A stretch of DNA of 64,000 bases from Puniceicoccaceae bacterium (lineage in GTDB: Bacteria > Verrucomicrobiota > Verrucomicrobiia > Opitutales > JAFGAQ01): assembly GCA_028285755.1 (NCBI GenBank), contig JANQOQ010000008.1, forward strand, positions 62,001-126,000. Reading direction: 5' to 3'. Every line of letters begins with the position of its first letter. The stretch's first letter is position 1. Positions 19,684 through 29,630 of this stretch are shown here, piece by piece. The position numbers and the translations under genes were made by a program. The notes beneath the pieces were generated by a model. That model had not been told where the DNA came from. It was given only the letters and a program-made list of their open reading frames with translations, and did not search any database.

Positions 19684-20670
19684 TTACCGTTTGCTGAACC
19701 AGTCGGCGAAGTAGGTGAGGATCATGTCGGCGCCGGCGCGTTTGATGGCGAGGAGGCTTTCCAGGGCGCATTTTTCGAGGTCCAGCCAGCCGTTTTGGGC
19801 GGCGGCGTGGATCTGGGCGTATTCGCCGCTCACTTGGTAGGCGGCGAGAGGGGCGTTAAAGGCTTCACGCAGGTCGCGGATGATGTCCAGATAGGGCCCG
19901 GCGGGTTTCACCATGATGGCGTCCGCCCCTTCTTCCAGATCGAGCTGGGCTTCGAGGATGGCCTCGCGGCGGTTGGCAGGGTTCATCTGATAAGTGGCCT
20001 TGTCCAGGCTCGGCGTGCCGGCGGCTTTGGCACTGCCCACCGCATCGCGAAAGGGGCCGTAGAAGGCGCTCGCGTATTTTGCGGAGTAGGCGAGGATGCA
20101 GGTCTCCGTCAGCCCCGCGCTTTCCAGCGCCTCGCGGATCATGGCGACGCGCCCGTCCATCATGTCGCTGGGGGCGATCCAGTCCGCCCCGGCGTGGGCG
20201 AGATTGAGCGCCATATCCACGAGCACCTCGACGGTTTCGTCGTTCAGTACGGTGTTACCCGCTTCGTTGAGCAGGCCGTCATGCCCGTGCGTGGTGTAGG
20301 GATCCAGCGCGACGTCTGCAAATAAATTCACTTCGGGGAACTCCGCCCGCACGGCGCGAATCGCCCGGCACACCAGGTTGTCCGCATTCAGTGCCTCGCT
20401 GCCGGTGGCATCCTTGAGTGAGGCCTCGGTATTTGGGAACAGTGCAAAGCTGCCGATGCCCTGGCTGACGAGCGCATCCACCTTTTTGACCAGATTGTCG
20501 ATGGAGTAGCGGCTCACGCCCGGCATACTGCCGACGGTCTGCTCCACCCCCTCGCCGTCAATCACGAACAACGGCTGAATGAGATCCTCCCGGCGCACCC
20601 ACGTCTCCTGCACCAGCTCCCGCGTGGCAGCACCCTTCCTCAATCGCCTCGGCCGTATCGGTATATTCAT
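19684..20670 (-). CDS. hemB: Porphobilinogen synthase (delta-aminolevulinic acid dehydratase)
   Basis: RPRRLRKGAATRELVQETWVRREDLIQPLFV, DVALDPYTTHGHDG, DAIMVKPAGPYLDIIRDL. Confidence 0.97.
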   Translation of the reverse strand: MNIPIRPRRLRKGAATRELVQETWVRREDLIQPLFVIDGEGVEQTVGSMPGVSRYSIDNLVKKVDALVSQGIGSFALFPNTEASLKDATGSEALNADNLVCRAIRAVRAEFPEVNLFADVALDPYTTHGHDGLLNEAGNTVLNDETVEVLVDMALNLAHAGADWIAPSDMMDGRVAMIREALESAGLTETCILAYSAKYASAFYGPFRDAVGSAKAAGTPSLDKATYQMNPANRREAILEAQLDLEEGADAIMVKPAGPYLDIIRDLREAFNAPLAAYQVSGEYAQIHAAAQNGWLDLEKCALESLLAIKRAGADMILTYFADWFSKR

Positions 20671-20778
20671 GGGTTAATTTGTATTAGACAGGATTCCCAG
20701 GATCAAGCGGGATTTTTTAGTATGACTATCGCAGAATTAGTCTTTTAAAAACTAGTCGATTTTTCTTTAGTACTAATT

Positions 20779-22575
20779 ATGATATTAATGCTACTATTTA
20801 ACAACTTCATTAATATGCATAAGATTTCGAAATTAATAATAAAAAACTTTAAGTCTCTTAAAGATTTAGAACTAACTTTTGGTGATATTACTTCTTTAGT
20901 TGGAAACAATAATTGCGGGAAATCAAATATTCTTAGTGCGCTTACATGGTTTCTAAAGCCTTATTCACTTAAGGAGAGTGACTTTTATGAAAAAAATTCT
21001 GCAATTACTATCGAAGGTGAAGTTAGTGGCTTAAACGAAGAGATATTATCACAACTGGATCCAGCTCATAAAAAGAAAATCGAACCTTATCTGAGAGATG
21101 AAATATTACGGATTAAATGGACACAAAATAAGCCTGGTGACTCAGTGAGACTAATTAATCTAAAAATAGCTGAGAATAATGGACCTGATGAAACAATCTG
21201 GAAAGAAAATCCTACAGGTATTCCAAATGCTATCAAAGCTCTATTTCCTGAGCCGATCTATATTGAGGCAATGGATGATGCCAACGAAGATGTTACTAAG
21301 AATAAATCAGGAACAACTATCAGCAAATTAATATCACTAGTAATAGAGCCATTTATTGAGAAACAAGAAAGTGATTTTGATACTATAGTAAGTGAATTGA
21401 GGGAGAAAACCGAGGTTGGTGGTAATTCTCGAGCAGAAGAACTGAAGGTGATCGATGAGCAGATTTCGAAATTAATGGAAACACTATTTCCTGGGATTAA
21501 TTTGTACTTACATATCCCGGTTCCTATTCTTCGAGATTTGTTTAAATCTGGAACGCTTAAGGCTAAAGAATCTAGTCTAGATCGCTTCAATGATATATCA
21601 GATTTAGGCCATGGTGCTCAAAGAATGGCACAAATTGCTCTTGTCAGATATATTGCTGAAAATAATCAAACTAAGTCTGCAACTAGAAGAATATTACTTA
21701 TAGATGAACCAGAATTATACCTGCACCCAAGTGCTATTGAACAATTAAAAAAATCTTTGGCGAAGTTAATAGATCAGAATTATCAAATAGTATATTCAAC
21801 ACATTCTCCACTCCTGCTAGATAGAAAATCGATAAAAAATACTTTATTGATTAGGAAAGATTTAGAGGGTGTAACTAATAGCCTAAAGTGTATTAATGAA
21901 GCAATTTTAGATGTCTTTGAAGATTGTGAAAAACAAGTAGATCTTGTTTATGAGTTAGAAAATGCTTCTCAAATATTTTTTTCAGATTTGGTTGTTTTTG
22001 CTGAGGGTATTACAGAAAAATTTATTATTCCAGAGCTTTGGGAGAGTAGGTTTGGTCATAGTATGAATCATGATAAAACGGCCTTTGTTTCCGTTAATGG
22101 TTCTGGAAATATTCTAAATTGTATGAAGGTTGTTGACTCCATGGGTCTAAAATCTCTGGGAGTCGTTGATTTGGATTTTGCCTTTAAATGTTGTCGAAAT
22201 TTTGAGGAAATCGATAGTGAATTAATTGCTAAATCGAAAAAGATTTTCAATCGCTTAGCTAGTGAGCATGATTTTGAGTTGGGAGAAGATGGTTACCCAA
22301 AAAGATCAAGTAATGGGATTAAGAAACGACCTGAGGAAGCTTTTTCTATATTTGCTTCAGATTCAGAAGGTAAGCAAGTAGTTGAATCTTATCACAACAT
22401 TTTGAAGTCAAAGAACATTTGGCTTTGGAAATGCGGTTCAATTGAAAAACATCTGGAAATGACACAAAAAACACGTTCTCAGATAAATAAGATAATCAAA
22501 AAATTGAGAAATAACGAAATGGTTAGTGATCCTGAGGTTCAAGCATTTCTTAATTATGTTAAATCTGCTAACTAA
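20779..22575 (+). CDS. OLD-family ATPase/TOPRIM nuclease (class 1-like, solitary)
   Basis: KLIIKNFKSLKDLELTFGDITSLVGNNNCGKSNIL (Walker A), LGHGAQRMAQIALVRYI (signature), RRILLIDEPELYLHP (Walker B), VVFAEGITEKFIIPEL ... LGVVDLDFAF (TOPRIM E and DxD); true start may be 20815. Confidence 0.88.
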   Translation: MILMLLFNNFINMHKISKLIIKNFKSLKDLELTFGDITSLVGNNNCGKSNILSALTWFLKPYSLKESDFYEKNSAITIEGEVSGLNEEILSQLDPAHKKKIEPYLRDEILRIKWTQNKPGDSVRLINLKIAENNGPDETIWKENPTGIPNAIKALFPEPIYIEAMDDANEDVTKNKSGTTISKLISLVIEPFIEKQESDFDTIVSELREKTEVGGNSRAEELKVIDEQISKLMETLFPGINLYLHIPVPILRDLFKSGTLKAKESSLDRFNDISDLGHGAQRMAQIALVRYIAENNQTKSATRRILLIDEPELYLHPSAIEQLKKSLAKLIDQNYQIVYSTHSPLLLDRKSIKNTLLIRKDLEGVTNSLKCINEAILDVFEDCEKQVDLVYELENASQIFFSDLVVFAEGITEKFIIPELWESRFGHSMNHDKTAFVSVNGSGNILNCMKVVDSMGLKSLGVVDLDFAFKCCRNFEEIDSELIAKSKKIFNRLASEHDFELGEDGYPKRSSNGIKKRPEEAFSIFASDSEGKQVVESYHNILKSKNIWLWKCGSIEKHLEMTQKTRSQINKIIKKLRNNEMVSDPEVQAFLNYVKSAN

Positions 22576-22651
22576 CCACCTATTGCATTTTATTGAACTA
22601 GGTTTTAGTTGCGCGAGAAACTGATATAACTTTTTGTATTAGTTTTAAATT

Positions 22652-24442
22652 ATGAAGCAGATGACTCCATTGGAAGAACTGAGGCACTCGTGCGCGCATG
22701 TTTTGGCGACTGCGGTTTTGCGGTTGTATCCGGACACGCAGCTGGATATCGGGCCGCCCACGGATACGGGGTTTTATTACGATTTTGACTCGGAGCACCG
22801 CTTCACGAACGACGATCTCATCAGGATCGAGGAGGAGATGCGCAAGATCGCCAAGGAGAACCAGAAATTTGAGCGCATGGAGGTGAGCCGCGAGGAGGCG
22901 GTGCAGCTGCTCAAGGAGTTTGGGCAGGAGCGCTACAAGCTGGGACGGCTGGACGATATTCCCGAGGGGGAGGCCATCTCGTTTTACCGCAACGGGGAGT
23001 TTATCGACTTGTGCGCGGGCACGCACGTGAACTACACGAAAAAGATCAAGGCGGTGAAGCTGCTCTCGATCGCGGGTGCTTATCACCGGGGGGACGAGAA
23101 GAACAAGCAGCTCCAGCGCATCTACGGCACCGCGTTTGCCACCAAGGACGAGCTGCAGGAATACCTCACCATGCTGGAGGAGGCGAAGAAGCGCGACCAC
23201 CGCAAGATCGGTAAGGAGATGGATCTGTTTTCATTTGACCCGGAGAATGTGGGTCCCGGCCTCGCGTTGTGGCACCCGAAGGGCACAGTGATCGTCGAAG
23301 AGCTGGAGAAACTGGCGAAGGAGACGGAGTTTGAGGCGGGCTATGAGCGCGTGCGCACCCCTCACCTAGCGAAGGAAAAACTCTACCAGACCAGTGGGCA
23401 CCTGCCGTATTATGAGGACTCGATGTATCCCGCGATGGAGATCGTGGAGGACGAGGGCGGCGAGCCGGTGAAATACTACCTGAAGGCGATGAACTGCCCG
23501 CACCACCACAAGATCTTTGGCGCGACCCCCAAGAGCTACCGGGATCTGCCGATCCGCCTGGCGGAATACGGCGCATGCTACCGCTATGAGCAGAGCGGGG
23601 AGCTGATGGGGCTGATGCGGGTGCGCGCGATGCAGATGAATGACGCGCACATCTACTGCACCGAGGAGCAGTTTGGCGATGAGTTCCGCGCGGTGAACGA
23701 CATGTATCTCAAGTATTTTGAGCTGTTCGGCATCAAAAAGTATCTGATGCGGTTCTCCACACACGATCCGGAGAAGCTCGGCAAAAAATTCGTGGATGAG
23801 CCGGAGCTCTGGAAAAAGACCGAGGACATGGTGCGCCAGGTCCTGGACGAGAGCGGTATCGACTACGTGGAGGTGCCGAACGAGGCAGCCTTCTACGGGC
23901 CGAAGATTGATGTGCAGGTGTGGAGCGCCATCGGGCGCGAGTTTACGCTCGCGACCAATCAGGTGGACTTCGCTGTACCGGGTCGCTTCGGGCTGACCTA
24001 CACGACCAGCGAGAATAAGGACGCCACGCCGCTCTGCATCCACCGTGCGCCTCTGGGAACGCATGAGCGTTTCATCGGGTTCCTGATCGAGCACTTCAAT
24101 GGCAATTTCCCCTCCTGGCTCGCTCCTGAGCAGCTGCGCCTGCTGCCCGTTAATGATACGTTCAAGGAATATGCGGACGGGATCGCAGATCAGTTTAAGG
24201 CGAAAGGCTTCCGCGTGACGGTGGACGGGCACTCGGATAAACTGGGTGCAAAGATTCGCCGTGCGGAGCTGGAGCGCGTGCCTTACATGGCCGTAATCGG
24301 CGAAAAAGAGAAGGACTCAGGGAACATTTCGATCCGCTCAAGAATCAATAAGTCACTCGAAGGCACTCATTCTCTCGAAGCTTTTATTCAAAGCCTTAGC
24401 GAGGAGGTAGAGAGTCGTGTCTTGCCGGATGAATACAGGTAA
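22652..24442 (+). CDS. thrS: Threonine--tRNA ligase (TGS-less form)
   Basis: ELRHSCAHVLATAVLRLYPDTQLDIGPPTDTGFYYDFD, KAMNCPHHHKIFGATPKSYRDLPIRLAEYGACYRYEQSG. Confidence 0.96.
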   Translation: MKQMTPLEELRHSCAHVLATAVLRLYPDTQLDIGPPTDTGFYYDFDSEHRFTNDDLIRIEEEMRKIAKENQKFERMEVSREEAVQLLKEFGQERYKLGRLDDIPEGEAISFYRNGEFIDLCAGTHVNYTKKIKAVKLLSIAGAYHRGDEKNKQLQRIYGTAFATKDELQEYLTMLEEAKKRDHRKIGKEMDLFSFDPENVGPGLALWHPKGTVIVEELEKLAKETEFEAGYERVRTPHLAKEKLYQTSGHLPYYEDSMYPAMEIVEDEGGEPVKYYLKAMNCPHHHKIFGATPKSYRDLPIRLAEYGACYRYEQSGELMGLMRVRAMQMNDAHIYCTEEQFGDEFRAVNDMYLKYFELFGIKKYLMRFSTHDPEKLGKKFVDEPELWKKTEDMVRQVLDESGIDYVEVPNEAAFYGPKIDVQVWSAIGREFTLATNQVDFAVPGRFGLTYTTSENKDATPLCIHRAPLGTHERFIGFLIEHFNGNFPSWLAPEQLRLLPVNDTFKEYADGIADQFKAKGFRVTVDGHSDKLGAKIRRAELERVPYMAVIGEKEKDSGNISIRSRINKSLEGTHSLEAFIQSLSEEVESRVLPDEYR

Positions 24443-24654
24443 AGCGGATTGATCACCAACGAACGGGAATCCCGATCGTCGTAAATAGGATACTTATCGA
24501 TGGAAATAGATTCCTGAATTTCATTAGGTGCTGAGTCGGTGATAGTGTAAAATTTTCGTTAAAGAGAAAAAGTTAATCTAATCGCTTTGACAAGTAATAA
24601 ACGCTTCTAATCAAGCAAATCGATAAAAAACCCCGGATTATAAGGACAATTACT

Positions 24655-24928
24655 AGAACCTATCTCAGATTCTAAAATAAACATGGCAGAGATGATTTTT
24701 ACGTTTTTTGAGCTGGCGCCGCAGGCAGAATTGGGCTGAAGCCCTGGCTGCCTGTGGGAACGCGCTCAAAACCGTAAAGCACTTTGTCCCAATGGGATGC
24801 AGTAAAAAAGCAAGTTCGCGGTGTTAGCTTGACCTTCATGTGCATTTGCACACAACAGGACAAGCCGCCTTGCGCTGCTGGCTTTTTAACTCGCACCATG
24901 CTCATTTGTTGAATTTGAGATAGGTTCT
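24655..24928. mobile_element. MITE-like non-autonomous element with terminal inverted repeats
   Basis: Left end agaacctatctcagattc (24655-24672); right end gaatttgagataggttct (24911-24928), whose reverse complement agaacctatctcaaattc matches 17/18; flanked by TA; internal nested hairpin at 24721-24754. Confidence 0.7.
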
Positions 24929-24992
24929 AACCGTTAATAGGCTAGCTGGTTACCCTTATAAAGCGGGGTTTTGCTTAAAATCAGATGCTAAA

Positions 24993-25862
24993 CTAGGCCT
25001 CTTCTTTTATGAGATGTACATCGCGCTGTGGGAAGGGGATGGAAATGCCCTCGGCGTCAAAACGTTGCTTTAAGGTCTCATTCAGATCGAAGAAAACGTC
25101 CCAGTATTCGGAGGTTTTCACCCAGGGGCGCACGGCGAAGTTTACGCTGCTGTCCGCGAGCTCCAGCACGCCTACGCCCGGTGCGGGATCCTTGAGGATG
25201 CGCTCATCCGCATTCAGCACGTCCCAGATGACTTCCTTGACCTTCTTGATGTCGTCGCCGTAACCCACGCCGAATACAAGATCCATGCGGCGGGTATCGC
25301 GTGCGGTGAAATTGGTGATGCTGCCGGAAGTGATCGCCGAATTGGGTACGATGACCTCTTTGTTGTCCGGGGTGCGCATGTTGGTGGTGAACAGGCTGAT
25401 GCCCTCCACAATACCTGCTTCCCCGCCCGCGCTTACAAAGTCGCCGGCTTTAAAGGGTTTGAAGATGATAATCATAACCCCGGAAGCGAAATTCGAAAGG
25501 GAACCCTGTAATGCGAGGCCTACTGCCAAACCGGCGGCACCGAGTACGGCTACAAACGAAGTGGTCTGTATGCCGACAACTCCGAGGGCCACGATCACGA
25601 CCATCACCATCAGCAGAGAGTAGATGATCGTTCCCAGAAAACCGATGAGGGTCTCATCCATATCTGATTTCTTGAAGCCCTTTTTGGCGATTGAGGAGAT
25701 GGATTTCGCGATCCAGCGCCCAATTACAAAAATGATGAGGCCGAGTAAGATTTGACCTGCATACTGGATGAGTAAATCCATCCCTACATCGAGGTATTCC
25801 TGCATTTTTTCAGCCGTAATTGCTGATGCGGTTGATTCCGTGGTTGTTGTTTCTTCGTTCAT
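24993..25862 (-). CDS. mscS: Small-conductance mechanosensitive channel (MscS family)
   Basis: VAVLGAAGLAVGLALQGSLSNFASGVMIIIFKPFKAGDFVSAGGEAGIVEGI, MscS TM3 and beta domain. Confidence 0.95.
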   Translation of the reverse strand: MNEETTTTESTASAITAEKMQEYLDVGMDLLIQYAGQILLGLIIFVIGRWIAKSISSIAKKGFKKSDMDETLIGFLGTIIYSLLMVMVVIVALGVVGIQTTSFVAVLGAAGLAVGLALQGSLSNFASGVMIIIFKPFKAGDFVSAGGEAGIVEGISLFTTNMRTPDNKEVIVPNSAITSGSITNFTARDTRRMDLVFGVGYGDDIKKVKEVIWDVLNADERILKDPAPGVGVLELADSSVNFAVRPWVKTSEYWDVFFDLNETLKQRFDAEGISIPFPQRDVHLIKEEA

Positions 25863-25931
25863 GATTAGATTGATAAGTAAATAGATGTGGTTACTTAATT
25901 GGGTAACTGCTATAATAGGAATATAATGATA

Positions 25932-26429
25932 ATGTCAGCAAATAAATGGGTAGAACTTCTGCAGCTCCAGGAACACCCGGAAGGGGGTTATTATCGTGAG
26001 ATGTATCGAAGCAAAAATTCAATCAGCGAAACGGATTTACCGGAGGGTTTTCGTGGGGATCATTGTTTGGGTTCGGCAATTTATTATCTGCTAAAGGATA
26101 ATCAGTTCCTGACATTTCATCGGGTGCGTCAGGATGAGATCTGGCACTTCTATTCCGGCAACCCCATGTTGATATACACTTTGCATGCCGAGGGGGCAGT
26201 GGTACGGAAACTGGGGATCCACCCTGAAAAGGGAGAATTACCGATGATGGTTATTCCGGGAGGAACAGTTTTTGCGGCTGAAGTTGAGAATCGGCGGGGA
26301 TATGCGTTGATTGGGTGCACCGTCAGCCCGGGTTTCGAGTTTTCAGATTACGAAAAATTACACCGTGATGAACTGCTTGAACAATTCCCGCATAGCAGGG
26401 TGGTCATTGAGAATTTGAGTTATGCCTAA
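25932..26429 (+). CDS. Cupin_5 / DUF985 family protein
   Basis: LQLQEHPEGGYYREMYRS, GSAIYYLLKDNQFLTFHRVRQDEIWHFYSGNPM, ALIGCTVSPGFEFSDYE; start chosen at MSANKW. Confidence 0.9.
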   Translation: MSANKWVELLQLQEHPEGGYYREMYRSKNSISETDLPEGFRGDHCLGSAIYYLLKDNQFLTFHRVRQDEIWHFYSGNPMLIYTLHAEGAVVRKLGIHPEKGELPMMVIPGGTVFAAEVENRRGYALIGCTVSPGFEFSDYEKLHRDELLEQFPHSRVVIENLSYA

Positions 26430-26674
26430 AAAGTTAATTCTGTAGTTAATTGATTATCAATAGCTTATATTGATCATTTATAAATTAATTTACAGCGGAT
26501 TGAGTGTGAATGTAAAAAAAGTGTTATCAGGAATAAAAAAGCAGAGGTTTTTTATTTATTTATAGACATAATGATTTCACTCGCTATTTATTCGGTCTAA
26601 TTACTTTTTTTGGTTGAGCTTTACTAAAGATATAGGCGCCTTTTATGCTCTGCCGCTGACTCCAAAATCTCTGT

Positions 26675-29629
26675 ATGGTAGATCCGAATGCACATATTTA
26701 CGGGAAGCCAAATGCGTTGAATAACAGCCATTTGTCATGTGCGCCTGTCTCCTATATTCACCATAAGGATTCACAGGAGTTAAAGCGGATCATTGAATAC
26801 CTGAATACCCTGGATCTCGAGATATTATTGGTGAGCTATTCGTTTAGCGCACTCCTTGAGGATGTGTTTCATGAATTAAGTGAAACCATGCAGTGCGAAG
26901 TGGTGGGTCTATACAATGCGGATTCTGTAGAAAATCAGTTTATATTTACAGGGTTTCCCAAGCAGTATTTCCGGTCTCATGTTGAAATAATCGAAAATGG
27001 AGCGTCTGCGGTGTATGATTCGCTGGCCAAATTTCTGAGTGTGGATGATAAATCTACGAGCCATAGTCGACTTGCACTAACATTTAATCATGGAGGCTTA
27101 AAAGCTTCGGATAACAAATTTGAGAGGCTCTTGAGGCGTTTTGATGATGAGATTTGTGTGTTCGGTTTGGAGATCGCATCGGGAAGTCTGGATGAAAGGA
27201 ATTTCTACTACGACGGTGATTGGTATGATCAATCCGAGCTCATACTGATTTTGGAGACCCCGCTAAGTATTCAGACGTATCAACACCCGCTTTTTAAGAC
27301 CTATGAGAATTCGCTGATAGCGACTGGGGTGGATTTGGAGAATAACTTGTTGACTGAAATTGATGGTGAACCTGCTGCCAAGGTATATGCGCGGTTATTG
27401 GGTATTTCGGTAAATCATATACAAGAGTCTCTTTTTATTCATTATCCGCTCTTTTTCCGATCTCTTCATGGAGTCGAATTGTTGCGTATTGTAAATATTC
27501 GTGAAAGTGGCGCGATCGAACTGAATAAGCCCGTTGAGATGGGTTGCCTGCTTCAGCTCGGCTACAATCAGGCTACTGAAGTAGAGTTATCGAACGTTAT
27601 TGAGAGCTTTCAGCAATCGTTTGCGGAGGTTTCGCTGATATTTGGATTTCAAACCCCTCTGCGAGACCAGTTTCTCTCAAGCTGGGGTATAAAGCAGCAA
27701 ATTGATGATAGTTTCTTAGGATTGCCGCTATTGTCGAATCAGGTAAGCTGCATTTACCATGAAGGTTTGTGTTTATCCACCGACGCACAATTTGTGGTAA
27801 TCGGCCTCGCTGATTTTCAAAGTCATAGTAGTGCTGAAGTATCGAAGGTAAGAGTAAATGATAAACTGAATCGTCAAGCGAAGATGATTGAGGCCTTAAA
27901 AGTGAGATTGGCGGAGCTATCGAACCGTCGCTATATTCAGGAGGATGAGCGTCAGCCCCTTAATTTGCAGCAAAGCCCAAATTTGATTGCAGAGCAGGAG
28001 GCAATGATAGCGCAGTTAAAGAGTGAATTGGAACTGACGCGAAAGGCCATAGATGCAGCCAACCAAAGCAATCATGCGAAAAGTGATTTTCTTGCCAACA
28101 TGAGCCATGAAATAAGAACGCCCATGAATGGAGTCATCGGCACGGTGAATTTGTTGGAAGATACCCCGCTCAATGATGAGCAAAAGATGCTTGTTAAAAC
28201 ACTTCATAGCAGCGGGAATGCGCTGCTAAGCCTTATCAATGATATACTCGACTTTTCGAAAATTGAAGCGGGTAAGCTCACCCTTGAAAATAAACCATTT
28301 CAGCTGGAAGAATGCATAGTCGATTGTATCGATTTATTTGCAACTCAGGCCAATGAAAAGGGTATTGACCTGGTTTATACGATTGGTGTTGGAGTTCCCG
28401 AGTGCATTGATACTGATCAAAATCGTTTACGACAGGTATTGGTGAATCTGCTATCCAATGCGGTCAAATTTACGGATCAGGGGGAAATTATCCTGAAGGT
28501 TGAAACCGGGTTTCTGGAAAACAATCGTTGCGAATTGAAGTTCTCGGTATCGGATACGGGACCCGGAATCCCCCATGACAAGCAGGCAGCACTCTTTAAG
28601 CGATTTTCGCAAATCGAAGGATTACCTCAACGGGTTCCAGGTGGAACGGGCTTGGGGCTATCGATATCCCGGAAGTTGGTGGATTTGATGGGAGGCGATA
28701 TTTGGTTAACGAGCGAACCGGGAAAAGGTTCTGTTTTTTACTTCACAATCAAGACTGAAATCTCAAAATTGCCAGAATCAGCTGCTTCCGGTTTACGCAC
28801 GGATAATGAAGTCTTTTCGGGTAAAAAATGTCTTATTGTGGATAATAATAAGCATGTCGGGCGCATTATCCAGGAAGAGCTTCAACGCAAGCGGTTTGAG
28901 GTATCGAGTGCAGACTCATTTGAGCAGGCCTATAATCAACTGCTGGAAGGATTTTCGTACGATTTGATCCTGTTTGATTTCTCTTCTGAAAGCAGTGATC
29001 TTAAAAATAAGCTGCTTAAATTGCGCGCCATAATCGCAGGAAAGAAAACCTTTGTGCTCACCTTGGTGCATGATCGGGACTCCATTAAGAACCTCGAGAA
29101 AGACCAATTGAAGGTCATCGAAAAACCGATCCGTATCAAGGCCGTACTCGACAATTACCGTGCCTATCTATCTGTTCCTGCCGAGCAAAAAGAAGCGTCC
29201 GTTTATACTGGACAGCAATCAAGTGCAGAACCCAAAGAACCGGTAAAAACGGTTTCATCTCTCAGGATATTAATGGCTGAGGATAATCCTTACAATCAGA
29301 AGATATCGAAACTACTGATATCCAAAATGGGTTACGAGCTTGATATGGTCTCAAATGGTAAAGAAGCCGTCGATGCACTGCTCAAAAAGGATTATGATGT
29401 GATTCTCATGGACGTGCAAATGCCGATCATGGATGGATTTGAAGCGACTCAGTACATCCGCAAAGAGCTTCCTGCCAATAAGCAGCCGCACATCATTGCG
29501 CTAACCGCATATGCGCTTGATTCAGACCGTGAAGAGGCGTTTGCATCCGGCATGCAGGACTTTGTGACCAAACCCATTAATCCGGCACATCTCAAAGAGG
29601 TTATTGAGGCAGCTGCTCCTAAGCAGTAG
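26675..29629 (+). CDS. Hybrid sensor histidine kinase with probable FIST sensor domain and two receiver domains
   Basis: N-terminal FIST-like region; HisKA SHEIRTPMNGVIG; HATPase NAVKFTDQGEI, GTGLGLSISRKLVDLMGG; REC2 LRILMAEDNPYNQK...YDVILMDVQMPIMDG. Confidence 0.9.
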   Translation: MVDPNAHIYGKPNALNNSHLSCAPVSYIHHKDSQELKRIIEYLNTLDLEILLVSYSFSALLEDVFHELSETMQCEVVGLYNADSVENQFIFTGFPKQYFRSHVEIIENGASAVYDSLAKFLSVDDKSTSHSRLALTFNHGGLKASDNKFERLLRRFDDEICVFGLEIASGSLDERNFYYDGDWYDQSELILILETPLSIQTYQHPLFKTYENSLIATGVDLENNLLTEIDGEPAAKVYARLLGISVNHIQESLFIHYPLFFRSLHGVELLRIVNIRESGAIELNKPVEMGCLLQLGYNQATEVELSNVIESFQQSFAEVSLIFGFQTPLRDQFLSSWGIKQQIDDSFLGLPLLSNQVSCIYHEGLCLSTDAQFVVIGLADFQSHSSAEVSKVRVNDKLNRQAKMIEALKVRLAELSNRRYIQEDERQPLNLQQSPNLIAEQEAMIAQLKSELELTRKAIDAANQSNHAKSDFLANMSHEIRTPMNGVIGTVNLLEDTPLNDEQKMLVKTLHSSGNALLSLINDILDFSKIEAGKLTLENKPFQLEECIVDCIDLFATQANEKGIDLVYTIGVGVPECIDTDQNRLRQVLVNLLSNAVKFTDQGEIILKVETGFLENNRCELKFSVSDTGPGIPHDKQAALFKRFSQIEGLPQRVPGGTGLGLSISRKLVDLMGGDIWLTSEPGKGSVFYFTIKTEISKLPESAASGLRTDNEVFSGKKCLIVDNNKHVGRIIQEELQRKRFEVSSADSFEQAYNQLLEGFSYDLILFDFSSESSDLKNKLLKLRAIIAGKKTFVLTLVHDRDSIKNLEKDQLKVIEKPIRIKAVLDNYRAYLSVPAEQKEASVYTGQQSSAEPKEPVKTVSSLRILMAEDNPYNQKISKLLISKMGYELDMVSNGKEAVDALLKKDYDVILMDVQMPIMDGFEATQYIRKELPANKQPHIIALTAYALDSDREEAFASGMQDFVTKPINPAHLKEVIEAAAPKQ

Positions 29630-29630
29630 A

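Noticed and set aside
19654-20325. 223-aa plus-strand ORF opposite hemB
   Set aside because: Antisense shadow of a well-conserved HemB.
23366-24232. 288-aa minus-strand ORF opposite thrS
   Set aside because: Antisense to conserved ThrRS catalytic sequence; long only because of codon bias.
24699-24905. 68-aa ORF inside the inverted-repeat element
   Set aside because: Lies within palindromic, MITE-like sequence; no transposase motif; treated as non-coding.
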